A stretch of 64,000 nucleotides of DNA from VRUE01 sp963706605 (GTDB lineage: Bacteria > Actinomycetota > Thermoleophilia > Solirubrobacterales > 70-9). Under the pieces are notes generated by a model. The model had not been told where the DNA came from and searched no databases. It saw nothing but the letters and a program-made list of their open reading frames with translations. Below are positions 50,933 to 56,888 of this stretch, one piece after another; position 1 is the first letter of the stretch; each line of letters starts with the position of its first letter. Made by a program: the position numbers and the translations under genes. The stretch spans positions 930,001 to 994,000 of the forward strand of contig OY970165.1 in assembly GCA_963706605.1 (NCBI GenBank). Reading direction: 5' to 3'.

Positions 50933-51508
50933 TCAACCCGATACGTCGAGCAACGAACGAAGTGCCGACGCGAATCCGGGGACGCTGGCTCGCTCGAAGG
51001 CAACCAGCAGCTCCTCGAGCGGTCGACCACCACTCCAGACGTCGGCCTGCGCTTCAACGATCCGAGCCATGGCCTGAGGCTGCTCCTTGCATTGCGCAAT
51101 GAGGAAGCGGTCGATGTCAGGAACTTCGACACCGTGTTCCCTTGGTGGCTCTTTTAGATAGCCACGGTCGAATGTGAAGAGCAAGTCCGCGGAGCCGGCA
51201 ATCGCCAAAGAGCAAACGTGAACATCGCCGGGATCGCGCGTCATCGAGGCGAGGTCGAGACCCTCCGGAACACCTGCGAGATCCACGCCGCCATTGGGAA
51301 ACTCGCGACGCATATGGCCGACCCAGGCCTGGGCGGCGTCGGCGCTGAGGCCCTTTCGCTTCATCAGCGAGGACTTAGCCTCGTCCAGCAGCTCCTCGCT
51401 CCAAACCAGATCGAAGAGTCGCGCACCGGTCGCGAGTCGGCCCATCAACTCATGCAGGACACGAGAGAAGACAATGTCCGCGTCGAGGACGGCGCGCGGA
51501 ACGCTCAC
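50933..51508 (-). CDS. PIN-domain protein (VapC-like toxin) of the island
   Basis: A 191-residue protein. AVLDADIVFSRVL has the first Asp of the PIN fold; WSEELLDEAKSSL gives a Glu, DVHVCSLAIAGSADLLFTFDRGYL the later acidic residues (DPGDVH and FTFDRGY). The C-terminal ~60 residues are a helical extension not present in short VapCs. It overlaps the upstream HTH protein by four bases (51505-51508), the arrangement of a toxin-antitoxin pair, the antitoxin first. Probable nuclease acting on RNA. Confidence 0.78.
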   Translation of the reverse strand: MSVPRAVLDADIVFSRVLHELMGRLATGARLFDLVWSEELLDEAKSSLMKRKGLSADAAQAWVGHMRREFPNGGVDLAGVPEGLDLASMTRDPGDVHVCSLAIAGSADLLFTFDRGYLKEPPREHGVEVPDIDRFLIAQCKEQPQAMARIVEAQADVWSGGRPLEELLVAFERASVPGFASALRSLLDVSG

Positions 51509-51861
51509 TCAGCCGGAACGCCGAGTTCGTCGAGCGAGCGGGAGTGCTGGTCAGCTCGCTCTTCTGCCGCCGCGCGCCGTTCTTCGAAGGCCAAGACAGC
51601 CCGCAGCGGGATCTTCCAATGCGTGGAGTTGGGCAGCTGCTGTGCCTGCAACTCACCAGCCTCGATCAGACGGCGAACATGCTGGCGAGAGAAGCCGAGC
51701 CGGTCGGCCGCGTGCTGAGGAGAGAGCATTGAGTCTTCATCAGCGACCGTAACCGTGATCGCCTTGTCGGAATCGAGCAGCCCCTCGATGGCCTCCTTGA
51801 CCGTCGAGATCTGCTTCTCGGCATTCCCCTCGGCGGGATCGATGTGGATCGTCTTCATCAT
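51505..51861 (-). CDS. Excisionase-like HTH DNA-binding protein (probable antitoxin)
   Basis: A 118-residue protein. LSPQHAADRLGFSRQHVRRLIEAGEL (residues ~45-70) is a MerR/excisionase-type winged HTH (core AADRLGFSRQHVRRL). KIPLRAVLAFEERR completes it, and the charged C-terminus may bind the PIN protein. The N-terminal ~40 residues are a small beta/alpha part. Such HTH-PIN pairs are known type II systems. It could also serve island excision, because no other Xis is present. Confidence 0.8.
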   Translation of the reverse strand: MMKTIHIDPAEGNAEKQISTVKEAIEGLLDSDKAITVTVADEDSMLSPQHAADRLGFSRQHVRRLIEAGELQAQQLPNSTHWKIPLRAVLAFEERRAAAEERADQHSRSLDELGVPAE

Positions 51862-52066
51862 CAGTGTCTGGCAAGCAGGCTAGCACAAACTGACCTAACT
51901 GCACATGACATTTGCATAGACGCGCGGAGGTAAAGCTTCGTGCGGGTAGACGAAAACCTCGGCATGACCAGCGGTCGGTATCTAAATAGACACCGAGAAA
52001 TATTCAGCTAGCACCCGTCTGTGTTAGAACTGCAGCGAAATTATTCTCGAGGTCGGGGGACTGACG
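51862..52066. promoter_or_regulatory. Divergent 205-bp intergenic region of the island
   Basis: AT-rich DNA between the divergent antitoxin and nucleoid-protein genes. It must contain the promoters of both operons. I see a partial palindrome CGGTATCTAAATAGACACCG (51976-51995) and no clear -35/-10 pair. Nothing else is visible. Confidence 0.4.
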
Positions 52067-53092
52067 GTGGAATACAAACGATTTGCTGCTGCGGAAGTGA
52101 TCATTCACGAGATCCCGCAGCGTTTCGTCAATACGCCGAATCAGCAGCTCGACCTTTCGGGCGTTGCTGAGCCCCTGACTGGCCAGCTAAAGCCGTTCTT
52201 TGACCGCAAGCTGAAGGCGAGCCTCAGCGTCTACGGCTTCGACGTTGGGCGCGACGCAGGCAGCCCTTCATCGATGCCGGAGCAGATTGCCGAAATCATC
52301 CTCGATCGGAAAACACTGGTCCCCGCTTCCCAGCAGATGGCTGAAAGCCTTCATTCGGTGCAGACCGGAGTCAACTCGGCCGGTCTGCTGTGCGTTGCCG
52401 TCGGCGACTGCGGCGGCAAGCCGGCGGTTGCAGTGCTTAAGGTCGAGCGCGACGAGGGCGCGCGGGTCCAAAGAAAAGGCAAAGGCAAACAGCGCAGCCT
52501 GACGATGAGCTACCTCGACGATCTAATGATTTCTGGGAAGACGAGGATCTTCAAGGCCTCGCTCTTCGTGATGAACGGGACCACGGTGAACTCGCTCGAT
52601 GGTCGAGTCGCTGATGACCAGCGCGGCGCCGGCTACGGTCATGACGTCGCCTCGTTCTTTCTCACTCAGTTCCTCGGCTGCAAGCTACGAGTCGAGCCTC
52701 GAGTGGCGACCCGTGAGGTCTTTGCAGCCACGGAGGAGTTCGTCAACGAGATGGTGGCGAATCCAGAGCGCAAGGCCCAGTACACGCTTTCCCTCCTCGC
52801 TGAAATGCAGTCGCCTAGCGCCGATCTCCGCCCGAGGACCTTCAGCGAGCAGTTCTTTAATGAGGAAGACCAGACGCCCTATCGCGATTTCCTCAAAGCG
52901 CGCGATATCGATGCTGATCAGACGGTGAAGAAGGATCTCAGTTTGATTGAAAACAGGATCAACCGAGTCAAGATGGAGACCGAGGAGGGATTGATGGTCT
53001 TCGGACGAGCCGAGCTGATCAACGATCGCGTTGACGTCGAGCAGAACCGAATTGTGATCCGCGACCACGTCGTCAAAGCTCGCGGTGGCTAG
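52067..53092 (+). CDS. 37-kDa nucleoid-associated protein homologue (NdpA/YejK, NA37 family)
   Basis: A 341-residue protein (GTG start, preceded by GGTCGGGGG). The family (PF04245) in E. coli is YejK/NdpA, bound to the nucleoid. Similarity: AEVIIHEIPQRF near the N-terminus, FFDRKLKASLSVYGFDV, SLHSVQTGVNSAGLLCVA, AVLKVERDEGARVQ, LDDLMISGKTRIFKASLFVM, YGHDVASFFLTQFLGCKL and TEEFVNEMV. These are the usual conserved blocks; no catalytic domain is recognisable. Its 3' end overlaps the RelA/SpoT-like gene by 8 bases, so the two are coupled. Outside enterobacteria such genes are frequent in accessory islands. Confidence 0.82.
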   Translation: MEYKRFAAAEVIIHEIPQRFVNTPNQQLDLSGVAEPLTGQLKPFFDRKLKASLSVYGFDVGRDAGSPSSMPEQIAEIILDRKTLVPASQQMAESLHSVQTGVNSAGLLCVAVGDCGGKPAVAVLKVERDEGARVQRKGKGKQRSLTMSYLDDLMISGKTRIFKASLFVMNGTTVNSLDGRVADDQRGAGYGHDVASFFLTQFLGCKLRVEPRVATREVFAATEEFVNEMVANPERKAQYTLSLLAEMQSPSADLRPRTFSEQFFNEEDQTPYRDFLKARDIDADQTVKKDLSLIENRINRVKMETEEGLMVFGRAELINDRVDVEQNRIVIRDHVVKARGG

Positions 53093-54065
53093 TCGCTACA
53101 AGGAGGTCAGGGCGGCCTATATTAAGGAGCGGCCCGTGTACCAGGAGCTCTGCGGTAGGGGACAAGAGCTGTTGCGGGGTGGCCTCCGCGAGGCCGGCGT
53201 GCGGGGTGAGGTCGATGGACGAGTCAAGGATCTGGTCAGCTACCTGCGCAAGATGCTGCGGAAGCCTGAGTACCTGAGCGGCGCCCGACCGATTCAGGAC
53301 AAGGCCGGCCTTCGGATCGTTCTTCCATATTTCGACGAGGAGAAGAATGTCCATGACGTGATTGAGCGCTTCTTCGAAATCGATGATCGCGAGGAGACGG
53401 TCGACAGACTCGGCGCTGACCGGCTTGGCTACCTGGCGGTCCATTACATCGTTCGCATCCGCGAGGAGTTCCTGGACGAAGAGAAACAAACGCTCTTCGA
53501 CGGTCTACAGATCGAGGTCCAAGTCGGCTCGATCGCCCAACGAGCCTGGGCAGAGGTTTCCCATGAGCTGATCTACAAGGGAGCAGTCGAGATTCCAGTT
53601 GCGTACCAGCGGATCATTAACCGCCTAGTCGCGCTGATGGAGGTCTTTGACAGCGAGGTGGCTCGGGCGCGGGAGGCGATCGCGCTACTGCCCGGCTTCG
53701 AGATGGCTCCGCTGATTTCAGAGCTCGACCGTGAACTACTGCGCTTCTCTGGGAAAGATCCCGACCGTGGCCTCTCCCAGCGCATCGTGCCGCCCATAGC
53801 CGCTCTTTACGGAGAGGAGCCGGAGGTCGCCTTTGCAACCCAGATCGAGCCGTGGATCACGAAAAACCGGGAACAGCTCACCGAGCTCTATGAGAACTAC
53901 GAGGGGGACTTCGAGGGGAACCCACTCTTCTACCAACCAGAGGCACTCCTGATTTTCGAGCGCGCTGACAACGATCCAACCGGACTCAAGTCAGCCTGGC
54001 CTGAGGAGATACCGCGCGAGCTGCTCCTCTCCTTGACCGAGCTATGGGGCAATCCGGTCGAGTAG
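53085..54065 (+). CDS. RelA/SpoT-domain nucleotide pyrophosphokinase with unusual C-terminal domain
   Basis: A 326-residue protein (GTG start overlapping the upstream gene). Residues ~40-170 are the RelA_SpoT synthetase domain: Arg46 and Lys48 in GRVKDLVSYLRKMLRK, Asp72 in IQDKAGLRIV, the GY element with Tyr116 and His120, and Glu144 in IEVQV with WAEVSHELIYK after it. All expected catalytic residues are present, so it should transfer pyrophosphate from ATP to a nucleotide or, as in CapRel-type toxins, to tRNA. There is no HD, TGS or ACT domain. The C-terminal ~95 residues (234-326) are a separate domain also found free in the next gene. A toxSAS-like role is inferred. Confidence 0.87.
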   Translation: MASRYKEVRAAYIKERPVYQELCGRGQELLRGGLREAGVRGEVDGRVKDLVSYLRKMLRKPEYLSGARPIQDKAGLRIVLPYFDEEKNVHDVIERFFEIDDREETVDRLGADRLGYLAVHYIVRIREEFLDEEKQTLFDGLQIEVQVGSIAQRAWAEVSHELIYKGAVEIPVAYQRIINRLVALMEVFDSEVARAREAIALLPGFEMAPLISELDRELLRFSGKDPDRGLSQRIVPPIAALYGEEPEVAFATQIEPWITKNREQLTELYENYEGDFEGNPLFYQPEALLIFERADNDPTGLKSAWPEEIPRELLLSLTELWGNPVE

Positions 54066-54120
54066 AGGGCTAGCGTCGGATGAGCGGCTGTCCAGGGACT
54101 GCGGGCCCTAATGTAGGTAC

Positions 54121-54549
54121 GTGACAGAGCGGCTCCGCAAAGCAGGAAAGCAGCGTCAAGGCACCGACTTGGATCCAGATGCAGCTACCGATTGTCGACG
54201 CCACGCGCGACTCGTAGGCGAATGGTCTTCGTCCGAGAAGCCTGAGGAAGCCGACGAGCGTGTCTCGGCTGCCCTGATTCCCTCCCTCTGGTCCCTCTAC
54301 GACGACTCGGACGAGCAGGTGCGGACTCACCTGATGCGTTTTCGCAGAGCCAACCAGCGTCAGCTTCGCTTTGTCGAGCGGGAGCACGCTACGGATCGTC
54401 GTGTCGCACCTCTGCTGCACCAACCAGAGCTGCCGTTGATCCTTGACCGGCTCGAGGCAGACCCCAGGGGTCTGCTCGACGCCTGGCCTCTGACCGTACC
54501 CCGCATATGGCTTGAGGCACTAGCGGAAGCCTGGGGAAGACCACTCTAA
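54121..54549 (+). CDS. Free-standing homologue of the RelA/SpoT protein C-terminal domain (candidate antitoxin)
   Basis: A 142-residue protein (GTG start, 55 bases after the previous stop). From residue ~75 it aligns without gaps with residues ~261-325 of the preceding protein: about 27 of 65 positions are identical, including NxxQL, PLxxQPE, DPxGLxxAWP, IPR/VPR and the WGxP end. Residues ~1-45 are charged and probably unstructured. It lacks a synthetase domain. By analogy with fused antitoxin domains in CapRel it may bind and neutralise the RelA/SpoT protein or act as its regulator. This is inference. Confidence 0.75.
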   Translation: MTERLRKAGKQRQGTDLDPDAATDCRRHARLVGEWSSSEKPEEADERVSAALIPSLWSLYDDSDEQVRTHLMRFRRANQRQLRFVEREHATDRRVAPLLHQPELPLILDRLEADPRGLLDAWPLTVPRIWLEALAEAWGRPL

Positions 54550-54727
54550 AGCAAGGTTCGTCGTCGATTCTCAGTTGTCGCGTCGTCCTTGGTCCCTCGT
54601 TGGCCCTTGAAAAGCGGGAGACACCCAAGTCAGAAAACCCACGAAGGGGAAATCGTGTTCACTTTGGTTCGAGGTTCAGCCCTGAATTGGCACTATCAGA
54701 GGGATAGCGGAGCAGCCCTGCGATGGC

Positions 54728-54771
54728 GTTTGGGCGACGGCAAGGGGCTTCGTCGCCCAAACGTCGCCCAA
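54728..54771. repeat. Right terminal hairpin of the island
   Basis: GTTTGGGCGACG (54728-54739) and CGTCGCCCAAAC (54751-54762) repeat the left hairpin arms exactly; the 11-base loop differs. CGTCGCCCAA occurs once more directly after (54762-54771). It sits about 60 bases inside the right att copy. The rest of the 54550-54833 gap shows nothing I can support. Confidence 0.75.
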
Positions 54772-54831
54772 TAAACGGGGTTTTGCGGCCGCGGCACCAT
54801 TTTAGAAATCGCTATTTGCAGGAGAAAAGCT

Positions 54832-54878
54832 AATGGCGAGGGTGGGAATCGAACCCACGACACCACGATTTTCAGTCG
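54832..54878 (-). repeat. att-type direct repeat, proximal copy (inside tRNA-Phe)
   Basis: The 47 bases equal 50683-50729. It covers the 3' half of tRNA-Phe plus two bases past it, consistent with integration that rebuilt the tRNA 3' end. Confidence 0.88.
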
Positions 54879-54906
54879 TGTGCTCTACCAACTGAGCTAC
54901 CTCGCC
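54834..54906 (-). tRNA. tRNA-Phe (GAA)
   Basis: On the minus strand 73 nucleotides fold as a cloverleaf: acceptor GGCGAGG/CCTCGCC with A as discriminator, D arm GCTC-AGTTGGTA-GAGC, anticodon stem CACGA/TCGTG around CTGAAAA (anticodon GAA), and T arm GTGGG-TTCGATT-CCCAC. CCA is not encoded. The island begins at its 3' end. Confidence 0.97.
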
Positions 54907-54981
54907 GTAGCCGGCGCGGGGGCTGACCGCGCAGCGGAAGGCTAGCGACCGGAGCGGGACGGGGGCTGATTGCATGGAGCG

Positions 54982-56346
54982 ATGGCCCTGGTCCGTGCAG
55001 CAGCTGCCGTCGCCGTAGCGGGCTTGGTCGTAGCGGTCGCGGTCTCAGGCGGATCGGCGACTGATCCGCGGACGCCAACCGGATTGCCCGGATTGCCGGC
55101 GCCATTCCTGGGGACGGCGGTGGTCGGGAGCAGCGGTCGAACCGCGGCGGTCGATGCCTACGGGGATGTCGTCGACCTGCGGGCACCAGGACCTGCGGGT
55201 GAAGCGCTGGTCGCGGTGCCGGCGGACCGGCAGGCGGCGGGAACGGTGCCGGCCGATGCGGCGATCGTCACTCGGATGCCTCTCGGGGATGGGCGGTCGG
55301 TGCCGTTATGGCGTGCCGACTCGGTTCGGCAGGAGTACCTGCCCGCCACCAACGTGCTGCGCACGGTGGCCCGAGCCGGAGGCAGGCGGACGGTGATCGT
55401 GCGGCGGATGGGAGGGTCGGGCGAGGTCGAGGCCGACCGGCGCTGGCTGGCTCACGCTCGGCCACTCGGCTCGACGGCGCCGAGGTGGGCGCGGGCGATG
55501 TACCGACGCTCGCTGCTGGTGCTGCGGGCGCTGACCGACCGCCACACCGGGGCTGTTGCGGCGGGAGCGCGAGACGGCTGGGCCTACGTCTGGCCCCGTG
55601 ACGCCGCCACCGCGGCGATCGCCTTCGCCTCGGCCGGGTACCACTCCCAAGCGCGGCGGATGGTGCACTTCCTGCTGGGGCTCGACCTCCAAGCGGCTGC
55701 GCGGTTCTACGGAACCGGCGCACCAGCGCCGGGCCGCGGGGCACAGGGCGACGCAACCGGTTGGGTGAGCGCCGCCGCCCGAGCCGTCGGGCTCCGGGCA
55801 CCAAGGTCGGCGAGCCCATGGAGGAACCTGGCCGACTACCAGGAGGGCAACTCTGGCGACTACCTTGCCGACGCGATCGCGTCCGGTGTCGACGGTGCCC
55901 GAATCGGCCGGGTGTTCGGATCGCGACACGGTCTGGAGAGGGTCGCCGGCGACCCCGCCTCCGGGCTCGACTCCGCCGCCGCCTGGGCTGTGCGGCCTTT
56001 CCCGCAGCCCGCTCTGTTCCCGGCGGTCCGCAGAACCCTGTTGCGGCTCGTCGCCGATCGGGGCAGCCGCTTCGGGATCGTCCCCTCAGAAGATTGGGCC
56101 GGTGGCAAAGACCCCTGGACGGCGCCCACTGCTTGGACCGCCTGGAGCCTCGCCGCCCTCGGCGAGCGTCGCGCTGCGCTGCGCCTCATGGCCGACCTGC
56201 GCCGCGCAGCAACGCCCCTCGGCCTCCTCCCCGAGCGGGTCGACGCCCAGACCGGCCTCCCCCGCTCGACCACCCCCCTCGCCTGGTCCCACGCCTTCGC
56301 GATCCTCGCCCTCCGCGAGCTCTGGCCAGGACGTGCCGGGAGTTAG
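54982..56346 (+). CDS. Secreted or membrane-anchored GH15 (glucoamylase-like) protein
   Basis: Started at ATG 54982 it has 454 residues with an N-terminal hydrophobic segment (ALVRAAAAVAVAGLVVAVAV) acting as signal or anchor. The (alpha/alpha)6 region holds GWAYVWPRDAATAAIAF, the GH15 signature, NLADYQEGNSGDYLADAI, GIVPSEDWAGG and the C-terminal LPERVDAQTGLPRST and PLAWSHAFAILAL with the expected catalytic Glu. It hydrolyses an alpha-glucan or alpha-glucoside, or is a diverged relative. Its stop is inside the palindromic repeat 56330-56379. Confidence 0.86.
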   Translation: MALVRAAAAVAVAGLVVAVAVSGGSATDPRTPTGLPGLPAPFLGTAVVGSSGRTAAVDAYGDVVDLRAPGPAGEALVAVPADRQAAGTVPADAAIVTRMPLGDGRSVPLWRADSVRQEYLPATNVLRTVARAGGRRTVIVRRMGGSGEVEADRRWLAHARPLGSTAPRWARAMYRRSLLVLRALTDRHTGAVAAGARDGWAYVWPRDAATAAIAFASAGYHSQARRMVHFLLGLDLQAAARFYGTGAPAPGRGAQGDATGWVSAAARAVGLRAPRSASPWRNLADYQEGNSGDYLADAIASGVDGARIGRVFGSRHGLERVAGDPASGLDSAAAWAVRPFPQPALFPAVRRTLLRLVADRGSRFGIVPSEDWAGGKDPWTAPTAWTAWSLAALGERRAALRLMADLRRAATPLGLLPERVDAQTGLPRSTTPLAWSHAFAILALRELWPGRAGS

Positions 56347-56379
56347 AGGTCCTTATGGGGGCATAACTCCCGGCACGTC
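56330..56379. repeat. Dispersed palindromic element, copy 2
   Basis: GACGTGCCGGGAGTTA (56330-56345) and TAACTCCCGGCACGTC (56364-56379) are a perfect 16-bp inverted repeat with an 18-base loop. It is the reverse-orientation match of the element at 39507-39558. The TAG stop of the GH15 gene (56344-56346) lies within the left arm. Confidence 0.75.
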
Positions 56380-56393
56380 TGGGAGGTGAGGGA

Positions 56394-56888
56394 TCAGATT
56401 GCGGCTAGGGCTGCCGCTACCGCCTCCTCGGGCGTGTCGACCGGGACGATGCCGGGGCCGCCCTCCATCTCTTCGCGCCCAGAAACGCTCCAGCTGCGCA
56501 GCGCCACCACGGTCCGTCCCAGGTTGCGCGCGTGGGCGATCTCCGAGAGCGTCCCCCATTCGCCGCCGATCGCGATCGCGGCCTCGCCCGATGCGACGAC
56601 GGCGAGGTTGCGAGCGTGGCCGATCCCGGTGGCGACGACCTGCGTGCAATGGGGATTCGCGTCGTCCAGCGAGACCCAGGGGAGGATGCCGATCACGGCG
56701 CCGCCGGCTGCCGCCGCGCCGCGGGCGGCAGCTTCCATCACCCCGCCCCCACCGCCGCAGACCACGGTCACCCCGGCCTCGGCCAGCAGCCGCCCGACCT
56801 CCTCGGCGCGCCGCCACGCCTCCGTCTCTTCGCCGCACCCGCCGGACCCGATCACCGAGATCTGCTTCGACCGCCGCCGCTCGCTCAT
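56394..56888 (-). CDS. LOG/TIGR00725-family protein
   Basis: A 164-residue Rossmann-like protein beginning MSERRRSKQISVIGSGG. GGGGGVMEAAARGA and GGEWGTLSEIAHA match the LOG family's PGGxGTxxE pattern, with a variation. LOG enzymes release free cytokinins from ribotides or act on related nucleotides; TIGR00725 members remain undefined. Its ATG overlaps the helicase stop by one base (TGATG). Confidence 0.85.
   Translation of the reverse strand: MSERRRSKQISVIGSGGCGEETEAWRRAEEVGRLLAEAGVTVVCGGGGGVMEAAARGAAAAGGAVIGILPWVSLDDANPHCTQVVATGIGHARNLAVVASGEAAIAIGGEWGTLSEIAHARNLGRTVVALRSWSVSGREEMEGGPGIVPVDTPEEAVAAALAAI

Larger units (their letters stand above)
50683..54878. mobile_element. tRNA-Phe-integrated genomic island, about 4.15 kb
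   Basis: A 47-bp perfect direct repeat occurs at 50683-50729 and 54832-54878; the right-hand copy is the 3' part of the intact tRNA-Phe gene. This is how site-specific recombinases integrate. Inside are matching 12-bp-arm hairpins near each end, a PIN/HTH pair and a three-gene plus-strand operon (53-58% GC by eye, below the flanks). No integrase or relaxase is seen, so the island would have to move with a recombinase supplied from elsewhere, or is fixed. Confidence 0.82.

Noticed and set aside
54589..54774. Small open frame of 61 codons at the island right end
   Set aside because: It runs through the terminal inverted repeat, has no ribosome binding site and no similarity I recognise.
50683..54906. 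Possible integrase, transposase or CRISPR array in the island
   Set aside because: Every sizeable frame in the interval was read and none has recombinase motifs; there are no regularly spaced repeats.
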